Positions 34,968 through 44,209 of a stretch of 64,000 nucleotides of DNA are shown piece by piece. Positions within the stretch are counted from its first letter, which is position 1, and every line of letters begins with the position of its first letter. A program made the position numbers and the translations under genes. The stretch is taken from the NCBI GenBank assembly GCA_016713335.1, contig JADJPH010000034.1, positions 14,737 to 78,736 on the forward strand, read 5' to 3'. This DNA comes from Candidatus Fredericiella danica. Lineage in GTDB: Bacteria; Chloroflexota; Anaerolineae; Caldilineales; Caldilineaceae. The notes beneath the pieces were generated by a model. It did not search any database. It was given only the letters and a program-made list of their open reading frames with translations, and was not told the DNA's origin.

Positions 34968-35007
34968 CGTATCACGTATCACGTATCGATACGTGATACG
35001 TGATACG
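34968..35007. repeat. Perfect 40-base palindrome between RNase J and methyltransferase genes
   Basis: The left 20 bases are exactly complementary to the right 20, centred on ATCGAT. Each half is built from the seven-base unit CGTATCA repeated. It begins three bases past the RNase J stop codon. As RNA it would form a long stem with a tight loop and could terminate transcription or protect the 3' end. As DNA it could be a repeat-family element. No T run is present. Confidence 0.85.
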
Positions 35008-35009
35008 TT

Positions 35010-36707
35010 CTAAACTTCAATCACCAACGGCAGAATCATGGGGCGCCGGCCGATTTCGCGTGCGGCAAAGTTGCCCAGCGCATCTTTGATCTTGTTTTCC
35101 AGCACCTCGGGCGGGGTTTTCTTGCGCAAGACCTTGGCAACGTTTTCCTGTGCCCGTTTGATCAGATCTTCCTGCTCACGCATATACACGAAGCCACGGC
35201 TGAGAATTTCCGGTCCGAATACGATGGAGCCGTCCGCTTCATCCACCGCCACGATGCAGACGATGAAGCCATCCTGGCTCAATTGGCGGCGGTCACGCAG
35301 CACAACGCTGCCAACGTCGCCCACGCCTAACCCATCAACATAGACGGGACCGGCCGGAATCGCCTCTCCCAGGCGGGCGGTGATGGCGCCGTTGCCTTTG
35401 AAGTCGCCGAACTCGACGATCTGACCATTTTCAATGATGAAGACGTGATCTTTGGGAAGACCGCATTCCTGGGCAAGGCGCGCATGGAGCACCAGGTGGC
35501 GGTACTCACCATGCACTGGGATGAAGTATTTGGGGCGCACCAGGGCAAGCATGTGCCGGTAATCATCCTGACCACCGTGACCGCTGACATGGACGTTGCC
35601 CACTTCGTGGTAGAGCACGTAGGCGCCCTGGCGGAAGAGGTTGTCGACGGTGCGGTTGAACAATTCTTCATTGCCTGGGATCGGCGTTGCGCTCAGCACG
35701 ACGGTGTCGCCTTCGCGGAGCACCAATTGCCGATGATCCCCCACGCTCATGCGCACCATGGCACTGGTAGGCTCTCCCTGGCTGCCGGTCGCAATGATGA
35801 CCACTTCAGGACCCGGCAATGATTCCATTTCGCCCGCAGTCAGGAGTTCATCACCGGCAAGATCCAGATAACCCAGTTGGAGTGCGATCTTCACATTGTT
35901 GACCATGCTGCGCCCAACGACGCCGACGCGGCGCCCATGACGGTGGGCAACGTTGATGACCTGTTGGACGCGGCCAAGGTTTGAAGCGAAGGTTGCCAGC
36001 AAGACGCGGCCGGGCGCTTCGCTCATGACCCGCTCAAGCATCGTTTCTACCGTTGCCTCGCTCGGCGTGGTGCCCTGGCGTTCGGCGTTGGTGCTGTCCG
36101 CCAATAGCACCAGCACGCCTTCATCGCCCCACTTGCGCAACTTATTTTCCTCGGTGGGCTTGCCATCGGCGGGTGTAGGATCAAATCGATAGTCACTGGT
36201 GTGGATGACGCGTCCGGCAGGGGTTTTGATGGCAACGCCGACGCTATCCGGAAAGCTGTGGGTCGTGTGGAAAAATTCCACGGTGAAAGGCCCAAGCTGG
36301 AGCACATCGTTATCCGTGATGGTCACCAGGTCGGCATCGGCCAGCACCTTGTCTTCGCGCAACTTGACTTCCAGCAGGCCACGGGTCAGTGCAGTGGCGT
36401 AGATCGGGGCGCGAAGACCGGCTTCAACGAGGAACGGTACGGCGCCGATATGGTCTTCGTGGCCATGGGTGAGGATGACGCCACGCAGTTGGTCGAGCCG
36501 ATCCATCACATATGTGCTGTCCGGAATCACAATGTCAATGCCGTGCATCTCACTCGTTGGAAACATCAAGCCGATGTCAACAATGAGCAGATTCTCGCCG
36601 GACTCAAAGACTAGCATGTTTTTGCCAATTTCACCCACTCCACCGAGGGGAATGATACGCAGCAGTGGTTTTTCCTCCTGCTGCGCTTTGCGAACTGTAT
36701 CCACCAT
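35010..36707 (-). CDS. rnj: Ribonuclease J
   Basis: Exo/endoribonuclease of the metallo-beta-lactamase/beta-CASP family, central to mRNA decay and 5' processing. 565 residues; ATG 36707 is chosen because AAGGAG lies just upstream and the fold starts at Leu-Arg-Ile-Ile-Pro-Leu-Gly-Gly-Val-Gly-Glu-Ile-Gly. The zinc motif is His81-Gly-His83-Glu-Asp85-His86. Further ligands are in Phe-Phe-His-Thr-Thr-His-Ser and Thr-Ser-Asp-Tyr-Arg-Phe-Asp. The beta-CASP motif Ala-Thr-Gly-Ser-Gln-Gly-Glu is present, as is His-Val-Ser-Gly-His-Gly and the C-terminal domain (Val-Leu-Arg-Lys-Lys-Thr). Length fits the family. The reading frame is intact, and no second paralogue is in the window. Confidence 0.95.
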   Translation of the reverse strand: MVDTVRKAQQEEKPLLRIIPLGGVGEIGKNMLVFESGENLLIVDIGLMFPTSEMHGIDIVIPDSTYVMDRLDQLRGVILTHGHEDHIGAVPFLVEAGLRAPIYATALTRGLLEVKLREDKVLADADLVTITDNDVLQLGPFTVEFFHTTHSFPDSVGVAIKTPAGRVIHTSDYRFDPTPADGKPTEENKLRKWGDEGVLVLLADSTNAERQGTTPSEATVETMLERVMSEAPGRVLLATFASNLGRVQQVINVAHRHGRRVGVVGRSMVNNVKIALQLGYLDLAGDELLTAGEMESLPGPEVVIIATGSQGEPTSAMVRMSVGDHRQLVLREGDTVVLSATPIPGNEELFNRTVDNLFRQGAYVLYHEVGNVHVSGHGGQDDYRHMLALVRPKYFIPVHGEYRHLVLHARLAQECGLPKDHVFIIENGQIVEFGDFKGNGAITARLGEAIPAGPVYVDGLGVGDVGSVVLRDRRQLSQDGFIVCIVAVDEADGSIVFGPEILSRGFVYMREQEDLIKRAQENVAKVLRKKTPPEVLENKIKDALGNFAAREIGRRPMILPLVIEV

Positions 36708-36899
36708 GTTTTTCAACTCCTTTTTTTCTGATGATGTGCGATTGTTCCACAAGATTTTTACGGGCGTGCATACCTCACGTCCGTCAACGTCCGAAATAGA
36801 GAAACGAAAGAGGCAACTCCGGCAGCCGCTAACACCTTGCACCACCGGTCAGGTTGGTGCACCGGCGATGGGGTGACCCTGGCTCCGTTTGAGCAATGC

Positions 36900-37574
36900 C
36901 TATTCGAAGTCGGCGTCCCCCGGGTGCGGTGTACCGGCTGCCAATGCTTCCCCACGCGCGGCCGCTTGATTGGCGCGGCGAGCACGTTCCATAAGTGGTG
37001 GCAAGGTCGTCATGTCACGCTCAAAGTCCGCCAACCACTGGGGATTGCGCAACGCTGCTGCAGGGTGGAACATCGGCATCGCAACACGACCCCGGCCGAT
37101 GTTGCGCACCTGCCCATGAATCTTGGTGATCGCACTGTTCGGAAACCAGCGCTGCATGCTGATCCGGCCAAGGGTAACGATGATCCGTGGATTCACCAGG
37201 GTGATCTGTTGATCCAGGAAGGCAGCGCAAGCAGCAACTTCAGCAGGTAAAGGATCCCGGTTGTCCGGTGGACGGCATTTCACGACATTTGTGATGTAAA
37301 CGTCGGTCCGTTCGATCCCGGTCTTTTTGAGCGATTCGGTCAGCAGGCGACCGCTTCGACCCACAAATGGGCGACCTTGGCGATCCTCTTCAAATCCCGG
37401 CCCCTCGCCAACAAACATCACCAGTGCGTTCAGTGGACCCTCACCGGGCACGGATTGCGTGCGACCATTGCCCAGGGAACATCGGGTGCAGTTATGCACC
37501 TCACGTTCGAGCGCGTGCAGCAATGCCGCCCGGACCTCGGCGGCGATCCCGTTTTCACCTGGCGGCGTCACCAT
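36900..37574 (-). CDS. Type 4 uracil-DNA glycosylase (Fe-S)
   Basis: 224 residues from ATG 37574. Removes uracil from DNA formed by cytosine deamination. Four Cys for the 4Fe-4S cluster are seen at 29, 32, 100 and 116. The active-site loop Gly-Glu-Gly-Pro-Gly-Phe-Glu-Glu-Asp and the Arg-Pro-Phe-Val-Gly-Arg-Ser-Gly segment match family 4. Asn-Val-Val-Lys-Cys-Arg-Pro-Pro and Met-Phe-His-Pro-Ala-Ala-Ala are the remaining motifs. The frame is open a further 76 codons upstream, but that part has no family similarity. The ribosome site is weak (AAGAAAG). It precedes rnj in the same direction with a 190-base gap. Confidence 0.9.
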   Translation of the reverse strand: MVTPPGENGIAAEVRAALLHALEREVHNCTRCSLGNGRTQSVPGEGPLNALVMFVGEGPGFEEDRQGRPFVGRSGRLLTESLKKTGIERTDVYITNVVKCRPPDNRDPLPAEVAACAAFLDQQITLVNPRIIVTLGRISMQRWFPNSAITKIHGQVRNIGRGRVAMPMFHPAAALRNPQWLADFERDMTTLPPLMERARRANQAAARGEALAAGTPHPGDADFE

Positions 37575-37700
37575 CTTTCTTAACTTTGATTGCCTCGTTT
37601 TTTGCGTAATGCACGGCAGATCGCGTCTGTCGCCTCTAGTCCAATAGTCTGTAGAGTATATCATCGATTGGCGGGCGCCGAAAAGCCAGGTGAAGACATG

Positions 37701-37707
37701 TGGTACA
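37701..37707 (+). promoter_or_regulatory. Extended -10 promoter of the HTH-TPR gene, possibly leaderless
   Basis: TG-G-TACAAT ends 8 bases before ATG 37716, so transcription would start at or next to the start codon. No Shine-Dalgarno sequence is seen. A leaderless transcript is the simplest explanation. Confidence 0.5.
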
Positions 37708-37715
37708 ATCGAAGT

Positions 37716-39537
37716 ATGCGTTCCTTCGGCGAACTTCTTACCGAGTACACTCAGCGGGCTGGGATTACCGATGCTGAACTGGCTCGTAGCATTGGGGTGC
37801 AACGTCAGACCATTTTCCGTTGGAAAGAGGGTCTGGTCGCACGGCCCCGTTACCGTGAAGACGTCCTTAAAATCGCGCAGAAGCTCCGGCTGACGCCGGC
37901 AGAACGCGATGAGTTGCTGCTTGCCAGCGGGTTTCCGCCTGACGAACAGGGCGCCATCCCGCGCGAAGGCGGTGCACCAGCGGGGGGGGATGCCTCAGGA
38001 CCTGCTACGGATGTGCGCGAGACCGATGGTGTTGCGCCCGTGGACCTGGGCTTGCCCTCGCTTAGCAATGGCGCGCCGGCAGATCTGCCGCGTGCGCCGC
38101 GCTCCCGCACCGGCTGGTTGCTGGGTGGCGCGCTGTTGGTGGCATCTGTTGCCATCGGCATAGGTGTCGTTTGGTTGCCGCGCCTCTTGCCGGGTCGTGT
38201 GACGGCGACGCCAACTTCCGTCCTGGTGACACCGGTGTCGCTGCCTACGCATACACCCACCGTGACGCCGCCCACGGCAACACCGATTGTGGCTCAAGCC
38301 GGTGAAAAACTGGTGTTGGTGGCGCCTTTTGTCGGCTACACCTCGTCGGAACTTCGGTTCAACGTTGCCGGCCGTATTCAAGAGACCCTGGATAGTGAGA
38401 TCGCCGACCTGAAATTGGCGGACGCACGGGTTGTCGTGCTGGACGCGCCAATCACCTCGCAAGGGCAAGCAGAGCTCACGCTACGCGATTCGGGAGCGTC
38501 GGCGCTGATCTGGGGAGAATACGATGCCGGCCGGGTGCGTGCCAACGTGTCGGTCAGCTCGCATGACGACAAGGCGTGGGTCAACCCGGTCGATTCTCCC
38601 GACAAACTCCCGGTGATCATCAATGAACAGGTCCCGGATGCGGTGCGCTTGTTGGCGCTGTTCGCGTTGGGACGCCTCTATCGTGACAGCGGGGATCACA
38701 CCCGCGCTGCAAGTGTTTGAGCAATCGTTGGCCTTGAAGCCGAACGAGCGGACGATGCAGGCTGCGCTGCATTTTTACATCGGCGCAATCTTGCCCGAGG
38801 TGAAGGGCTACCGCACTGATGTGTTAACGGATTCGATCGAGCACTACAACCAGGCGCTGGCGCTTGAACCAACCTGGGAGAACATCCTCTATAACCGCGG
38901 GACAACCTACCTGGGGCGCGGCCTGCTATCACCGAATGAGCGTGCCGATTTGGATCAGGCCATCAAGGATCTGACCGAGGTCATCCGGCTGCAACCAAAG
39001 CGCGTCGAGCCTTATCTCAATCGTGGCATTGCCTACTATCAACGCAACGCCGAGGGTGATCAGGCAACGGCCATCGCGGATTTTACGCACGCGATCGAAC
39101 TGCAACCGCGCGACGACCGGGCATTCTATCATCGCGGGTTGGCGGAAATCCGCAATGGCGCCGCCCCGGGTATCTGGATGTCGGATTTGGAGCAGGCGCA
39201 GGCACTGAATCCGGCGAATCCAGCGATTACGAACGGCCTCTGTTGGGGACATGCGGTTGCCGCCGGCGCCGAGGCGGGTTTGGAATTTTGTGAACAGGCG
39301 GTGGCGGCGGACCAAACGGGCAGTAGCCTCGACGGTCGTGCGATCGTTTACGCCCGGCTCGGGCGGCCTGCAGATGCCGCGAACGATCTGAGGAATTATC
39401 TCAAGTGGGTGAAGGCGACCTATCCGCAACTATACACGAAGTATCGCGGACCCACAGTTGAAGCTTGGATCGCGGCGTTGGAGCAGGGTGAAAATCCGTT
39501 CACGCCTGAAGTACTTGCGATGTTGCGGTCCGGGTGA
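37716..39537 (+). CDS. Membrane-anchored HTH protein with extracytoplasmic TPR domain, frame-broken
   Basis: About 607 residues after one frame change near 38697. Residues 1-70 form an XRE-type helix-turn-helix (Ile-Thr-Asp-Ala-Glu-Leu-Ala-Arg-Ser-Ile-Gly-Val, then Thr-Ile-Phe-Arg-Trp-Lys). A disordered Pro/Gly-rich linker (75-130) leads to one transmembrane helix (133-155). After a Thr/Pro-rich stretch, a mixed domain (about 190-315) precedes TPR units (about 330-590), including Glu-Pro-Tyr-Leu-Asn-Arg-Gly-Ile-Ala-Tyr-Tyr and Ala-Phe-Tyr-His-Arg-Gly-Leu-Ala-Glu. This gives DNA binding inside and a protein-interaction sensor outside, like CadC/ToxR in layout but with an XRE domain, or like RodZ. 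Target genes unknown. The YkgJ-type gene follows with overlap. Confidence 0.75.
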
Positions 39538-39797
39538 TGGAAATGGATTGTCGTCCCGGCTGCGGCGCCTGTTGCATCGCAATCTCTATCTCGTCGCCCA
39601 TTCCCGGTATGCCTGACGGCAAGCCCGCCGGTGTCCGCTGCGTCCAACTGACCGTCGACAATCTCTGCGCAATTTTTGGTCACCCCGAACGCCCGGCCGT
39701 CTGTATCGCCCTCCGCCCCAGCCAGGAAATGTGCGGAGACAATCGCGAACATGCGTTGGCCTACCTTACCTGGCTGGAAGCGGAAACGCAACCCTAG
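39537..39797 (+). CDS. YkgJ-type Cys-cluster protein
   Basis: 86 residues. Cys-Arg-Pro-Gly-Cys-Gly-Ala-Cys-Cys at the N-terminus, then Cys-Val-Gln-Leu, Cys-Ala-Ile-Phe, a Cys before Ile-Ala-Leu-Arg-Pro, and a final Met-Cys-Gly form the zinc/iron-chelating pattern of the UPF0153/YkgJ family. The start ATG 39537 overlaps the preceding stop codon (TGATG), so the gene is translationally coupled to the HTH-TPR gene. Function of the family is not settled; metal-cluster carriage is suspected. Confidence 0.75.
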   Translation: MEMDCRPGCGACCIAISISSPIPGMPDGKPAGVRCVQLTVDNLCAIFGHPERPAVCIALRPSQEMCGDNREHALAYLTWLEAETQP

Positions 39798-39801
39798 CGG
39801 G

Positions 39802-40122
39802 CTAGAAGAACCAGCGCCAGATCAGAAAGATCACCATCCCAAGCACGATAGTCGCCAGTAGGTTGCGCGTGCGCCAGGCGATTACAGCCGAGATGATCCC
39901 GGCGACCAGATAGGCGTTGGTGAGGCTAATGTCAATTTGCCCAGCCGGCATCACCATCGCCGGCACAATGATGGCCGTCAGGACTGCCGGTGGGATGAAT
40001 TTGAGTGCTGCCATCACCGGCTCGGGTAGGTGCACGCGGCTCACAAGCGCCAATACGGGGTAGCGCACCCCAAAGGTCACCGCCATCATCCCGGCCACCA
40101 TGAGAATTTCATAGGTGCTCAT
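39802..40122 (-). CDS. azlD: Branched-chain amino acid exporter small subunit AzlD
   Basis: 106 residues with three to four hydrophobic helices. The motif Val-Arg-Tyr-Pro-Val-Leu-Ala in helix 1, Ala-Leu-Lys-Phe-Ile-Pro-Pro-Ala-Val-Leu-Thr-Ala and Ala-Trp-Arg-Thr-Arg-Asn-Leu-Leu are typical of AzlD. It works with AzlC to export valine, leucine, isoleucine or analogues. Its start overlaps the azlC stop by 4 bases (ATGA), and it is the last gene of the mocR-ilvE-methyltransferase-azlC-azlD operon. It ends 4 bases from the convergent YkgJ-type gene. Confidence 0.9.
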   Translation of the reverse strand: MSTYEILMVAGMMAVTFGVRYPVLALVSRVHLPEPVMAALKFIPPAVLTAIIVPAMVMPAGQIDISLTNAYLVAGIISAVIAWRTRNLLATIVLGMVIFLIWRWFF

Positions 40123-40898
40123 GCGTCTGCCCTGTTGCCGGCGATGTGGCGATTTTTCAATATTTCGGCGATCAGCCCAAAGACGACGCCGGCCAGGGTG
40201 GCGGCCAACAGACCAAGCCTGTTTGGCAGACCGGCCAGCACCAACGAGGCAATGCCAGCGGCAAGCACCGACACCAGGATGGGTCTACTGCGGATGCCCG
40301 GCATCAACATGCCGATAAAGGTGACCACCAGCGCAAAATCGAGCCCCCAGTTCTCAGGGTTTGCGACGGCTGATCCAGCCAGGATCCGGATCCAAGTGCA
40401 AAGCTGCCAATTTGTGTACATGATGGCGGCCGAACCAAAGTGAAACCAGTGTTTGTTTGGCGAGGCGTCGGGCGCCGTGTACCGCTGGCTGACCACCAGG
40501 AAGGTCTCATCGGTGAGCGTGAAGCCGAGAATCAGCAGCCAGCGGTGGGGAAGGTGGCGCATATAAGGCGCGAGGCTCACGCTGTACAGGCTATGGCGGA
40601 GGTTGACGATGAAGGTGGTCAGAATGATGATCATCAGCCCGGCGCCACTTGCATAGAGACCTGCGGCAATGAACTGCGAGGAGCCGGCAAAGACAAAGGC
40701 AGACATCGCCGCTGCCGTGCCGGCGCCAAGGCCACTGCTGACCGCGACCGCGCCGAAAATGATACCAAAGGGGATGGCGCCCACAACCAGCGGGATCGTG
40801 GCGCGCACGCCGGCCCAGAATTCGGCGCTTCTAGACGTGTCGTGTCTCGCCACTGTTTGCACTCCCGGCTGCGGTGAGAGGACTGCCTGCTTCGTCAT
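40119..40898 (-). CDS. azlC: Branched-chain amino acid exporter large subunit AzlC
   Basis: 259 residues with about seven hydrophobic helices. The segment Gly-Ala-Ile-Pro-Phe-Gly-Ile-Ile-Phe-Gly, then Ser-Ala-Phe-Val-Phe-Ala-Gly-Ser-Ser-Gln-Phe, is diagnostic for AzlC. Asn-Leu-Arg-His-Ser-Leu-Tyr-Ser and Thr-Asp-Glu-Thr-Phe-Leu-Val also fit. It forms the permease with AzlD. Its start codon overlaps the methyltransferase stop by 4 bases, so translation is coupled. Export in an operon with an aminotransferase suggests relief of branched-chain amino acid excess. Confidence 0.92.
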   Translation of the reverse strand: MTKQAVLSPQPGVQTVARHDTSRSAEFWAGVRATIPLVVGAIPFGIIFGAVAVSSGLGAGTAAAMSAFVFAGSSQFIAAGLYASGAGLMIIILTTFIVNLRHSLYSVSLAPYMRHLPHRWLLILGFTLTDETFLVVSQRYTAPDASPNKHWFHFGSAAIMYTNWQLCTWIRILAGSAVANPENWGLDFALVVTFIGMLMPGIRSRPILVSVLAAGIASLVLAGLPNRLGLLAATLAGVVFGLIAEILKNRHIAGNRADA

Positions 40899-41653
40899 AC
40901 GGTGGCCTTTAGCAATGCTCCGGGGCTCTCAAATGAATGATCGGCTTCGATCTTGAAGGTGTTCCGCACCTCGGCCGGCGCGCCATCCATCAGTTGCCGG
41001 ATCACCGCCACCGAGTTCACCGGTGTGGCAATCCGTCTGACCCAGTCATCGAATTCCAGGCGCAAACGCCAGGTGTAGATGACTATGACTGCAAATCCCG
41101 CGTTCGCCAACATCGTTTTCCAGGCGGCGAGGGTGTGATCGCGCACATGCGATGGATCGCGCAGCAACTCGATGGCTTGGAGATGCGTATCGAGCGTGTA
41201 ATCGTCGTAGGAGACGATGTCGGAGAGCAGAAATGCACCGCCAGGGCGCAGGACGCGTCGGAATTCCGCCAGCGCCCGCTCGGGATTGGGCCAATGGTGG
41301 GCGCTGTAGCGCGATGTAACGATGTCGAAGCTTGCATCCGGGAACGCCACCGACTCGACATCGCCGATCCGGAAGTCGACATTGGTGATGTGGCGTTCCT
41401 CGGCAAGGCGGCGCCCCTGCATCAGCATACTTTCCGACAGGTCAACTGCCATCACGCGGCGCGCAGATGGCGCAAACGCCAGCGCCGTGTGGCCGGCGCC
41501 GCAGCCTGCGTCGAGAATCTGCTGGGTTCCGTTCAATGACGCCGCCGCAACCATGGGCGGCAAATCTTCACCGGCGGCGTGCACAGTGCTGGTGCGGTAC
41601 TGTTCCGCAACCCGGCTGAACTGACGTTCGACGTTCTGTTTGACTGTGGACAC
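40895..41653 (-). CDS. UbiE-like SAM-dependent methyltransferase in the BCAA operon
   Basis: 252 residues. Motif I Ile-Leu-Asp-Ala-Gly-Cys-Gly-Ala-Gly-His-Thr-Ala binds SAM. Val-Asp-Leu-Ser-Glu-Ser-Met and Leu-Arg-Pro-Gly-Gly-Ala-Phe-Leu-Leu are the following class I motifs, and Phe-Asp-Ile-Val-Thr-Ser-Arg-Tyr-Ser-Ala-His-His lies at motif IV. It is UbiE-like in size and pattern, but the context is unusual. It sits 5 bases after ilvE and overlaps azlC by 4 bases, so it may methylate a branched-chain amino or keto acid. That is inference; a quinone or generic substrate is equally compatible with the sequence. Confidence 0.8.
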   Translation of the reverse strand: MSTVKQNVERQFSRVAEQYRTSTVHAAGEDLPPMVAAASLNGTQQILDAGCGAGHTALAFAPSARRVMAVDLSESMLMQGRRLAEERHITNVDFRIGDVESVAFPDASFDIVTSRYSAHHWPNPERALAEFRRVLRPGGAFLLSDIVSYDDYTLDTHLQAIELLRDPSHVRDHTLAAWKTMLANAGFAVIVIYTWRLRLEFDDWVRRIATPVNSVAVIRQLMDGAPAEVRNTFKIEADHSFESPGALLKATV

Positions 41654-41658
41654 CTTGC

Positions 41659-42603
41659 TTATCTCCCCGCTGTCAGCACTGGCTCACTGGCGTAGACTGG
41701 CGTTAACCAGTGGCTGTATTTCGGTTCCTCTCCGCGCACCACCCGGAAATAGAGATCCCGCAACGCCGTTGTGATCGGTCCCATTCCGCCATTGCCAAGG
41801 GTGCGATGGTCTACGGAGGCAATCGCGGCGATCTGGACGCCTGTCCCACAAAAGAAGGCTTCTTCAGCCAGATAGACTTCGCTGCGATCGATATCGCGTT
41901 CGACCACGCGCAATCCCAATTGCTCCTCGGCCAACTGGATGACCGTGCGCCGGGTGATCCCTTCAAGGACGTTGCTGTGGACGGGGGGAGTGATGAGCGC
42001 ACCGTGGCGCACCATGAAGAAGTTTTCGGCGCTGCCTTCGGCGACATGCCCGTCATGGGTTAGCACCAGGGCCTCATCGAACCCGTTCAGCACTGCCTCG
42101 CTCTTGATCAAGGCGCTGTTTGCATAGCTGCCCGAGATCTTGCCGCGCGCCGGAATCATGTTGTCGTCGACGCGGCGCCAACTGCTGAAGCCGACGCGGG
42201 CGCCCTCCTCGGCTTGCAAATAGCGGCCGAATGGCACCGAGAAGATGGTGACCTCATCGCGCAGACCGTGCACGCGCACGCCAATCAATTCGTCGGCCTT
42301 GTAGCCGACCGGGCGCACATAGCAATCACCACGCCAGTTCTCCAGACGGAGCAACTCCAGGGTGATCGTGGTCAGTTCCTCAGCCGAATAGGGCAATTCA
42401 GCCATCAGGAGCCGTGCGCTGTTGAGAAAACGCCTGTAATGGTCGAGCGGGCGAAAGACAAAGAGTTGTTGCTGGGCGTCGTTCCAGTACCCACGTATAC
42501 CGCCGAACCAGCCGGTCCCATAGTTAAAGGCATGGGTCATTACCGAGATGCGGGCTTCTTCGATGGGCCGGATGGCGCCTTCAAAAAATGCGTAACGAGT
42601 CAT
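41659..42603 (-). CDS. ilvE: Branched-chain amino acid aminotransferase
   Basis: 314 residues, fold-type IV PLP enzyme. It interconverts leucine, isoleucine and valine with their 2-keto acids. Key segments: His-Ala-Phe-Asn-Tyr-Gly-Thr-Gly near the N-terminus, Tyr-Val-Arg-Pro-Val, the PLP Lys in Gly-Ser-Tyr-Ala-Asn-Ser-Ala-Leu-Ile-Lys, Glu-Gly-Ser-Ala-Glu-Asn-Phe-Phe, and Glu-Gly-Ile-Thr-Arg-Arg. ATG 42603 is preceded by TAAGGAGA. It follows the MocR regulator by about 20 bases and precedes the methyltransferase by 5, so it belongs to the five-gene operon. Confidence 0.93.
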   Translation of the reverse strand: MTRYAFFEGAIRPIEEARISVMTHAFNYGTGWFGGIRGYWNDAQQQLFVFRPLDHYRRFLNSARLLMAELPYSAEELTTITLELLRLENWRGDCYVRPVGYKADELIGVRVHGLRDEVTIFSVPFGRYLQAEEGARVGFSSWRRVDDNMIPARGKISGSYANSALIKSEAVLNGFDEALVLTHDGHVAEGSAENFFMVRHGALITPPVHSNVLEGITRRTVIQLAEEQLGLRVVERDIDRSEVYLAEEAFFCGTGVQIAAIASVDHRTLGNGGMGPITTALRDLYFRVVRGEEPKYSHWLTPVYASEPVLTAGR

Positions 42604-42624
42604 GATTGTCTCCTTAAGCTCTAC

Positions 42625-44099
42625 CTATACAAGCGGCGTCCATTCTTCGGCTGCCGATTCAGCGGGTAATGGCGCACGCAGGTTCGTGCGGATGAGACTG
42701 GCGAGCACAAGGGCCCCGCGCTTCAGCGAATCCGGCGGCAGCACCCATAGCTGAGGCGCAGGTGTAGATCTCCGTCGTGGTCCGCCCATAAGACCTCGCC
42801 CGGCGCCACTGCCCAGCCCGCCTCAACCATCTGGCGCGGCAGATCTTGCAGCCCTGGGCGGCGCGGCAGCGTCAGCCAGCATGAAAGCCCGCCGGTGGGT
42901 TGTGTGAAGGTCACTTCATTTGGCAGGTGAAGCGCCAACGCCGCGAGTAGCGCATCGCGCCGGGCTCGATACAGCGGGATCACGCGCCGCAAATGGCGGC
43001 GCAGACAGCCGCTCTTGAGTAGTTCCGCAGCGGTGCGCTGGAGGAGCAGTGGGCTAACCAGGTCGGTTGCCATGCGTAGGCTCGTCAGTCGCTCAAGCAG
43101 CGGTTGCGGCGCAATCAGAAAGCCGATCCGGAGTCCTGGCATGAAACTCTTTGAGAGGCTGCTGAGGTAAACCACAGAGCCGTTGCGGTCAAGGGACTTG
43201 ATCGCCGGCGGCGGCGGTGCGTCAAGCGCCAACGCCGCATAGATATCATCCTCGACGATTTTGAACCCAACGCGGTGGGCGATCTCCAGCAGTTGGCGGC
43301 GACGCTCCACGGGTGCGCAGCACCCAGTTGGGTTGTGATAGGTCGAAATCGTGTAGAGAAAGCGGGCACGCGTCTGGATCGCAATGCGTTCAAGCATCTC
43401 CGGTTGCACACCCTGGTCGTCCATCGGTACGGCAATCGGGTTGAGCCCGTAACTCCGCAGTTGGTGGAGGAACCCGATATACGTGGGCTGTTCGACGAGC
43501 ACCGTATCGCCGGGCTGTGCGAGCGACTGTGCGGTCAAGGCAAGGCCCTGTGTGACTCCGGCAGTGATGAGGATGTCAGCCGGCGTGGCGTCAATCCCGC
43601 GCTCCCGGACGTTTTCGGCGAATGCCAGCCTCAGCGCTGGGTCGCCTTGCGCCGAGCCGTAACCGGCCAACTCGGCGGAGTGGGGGAGCAGTTGTCCCAA
43701 TACGGCCCAGAATTCTTCGGCAGGGAACAAGGCTGGGTCGGGTGAAGCCTTACCGAGCGACCGGATCCCGCTTGACTCGCTCAACTGGAGGATGTCGCCG
43801 ATCACATGGACTGCGGTTGGGGGCGTGCCGGCCGCGGCGCGGAGTGGGCGCCGCGGTTGTTGGCTGACAAATGTGCCGCGGCCAACGGTAGCCTCGATCC
43901 AGCCACCTGCCTGCAGTTCACCGTAGGCGGATTGGATCGTGAGCCGGGTGACGCCCAGGTCGTCAGCCAGTTGGCGCACCGTGGGCAGGCGCGCACCTGT
44001 CATCAGTTTGCCGGCAGCAATCTGCTCCTTGATCTGTTCTGCGATCTGTTGGTAGAGCGGCGCTGCGGCGCTGCGGTCAATCACAATTGAGATTGGCAT
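42625..44099 (-). CDS. MocR/PdxR-type regulator (GntR HTH + aminotransferase fold), frame-broken near the end
   Basis: About 491 residues. The N-terminal GntR winged helix (1-75) has Leu-Tyr-Gln-Gln-Ile-Ala-Glu-Gln-Ile and Leu-Pro-Thr-Val-Arg-Gln-Leu-Ala-Asp-Asp-Leu-Gly-Val. The rest is a full fold-type I aminotransferase with Tyr-His-Asn-Pro-Thr-Gly and the PLP Lys in Ser-Leu-Ser-Lys-Ser-Phe-Met-Pro-Gly. A straight reading stops at 42723. A lost G near 42747 restores a normal C-terminus (Leu-Pro-Pro-Asp-Ser-Leu-Lys-Arg-Gly) to a stop at 42625-42627, just before ilvE. MocR proteins bind PLP or an amino acid and control neighbouring genes; it likely regulates this BCAA operon and itself. A TACAAT -10 lies at 44137-44142. 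Confidence 0.85.
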
Positions 44100-44209
44100 A
44101 GGCTTAATCGCCCTGGTGAGCGGCACAATTCGTCAGATTGTACTGCTTCAATGGCGGGATTGGAAGGTACAATCGGTGTGAATGTACCGGGACAATCGTT
44201 GACTCAGTC

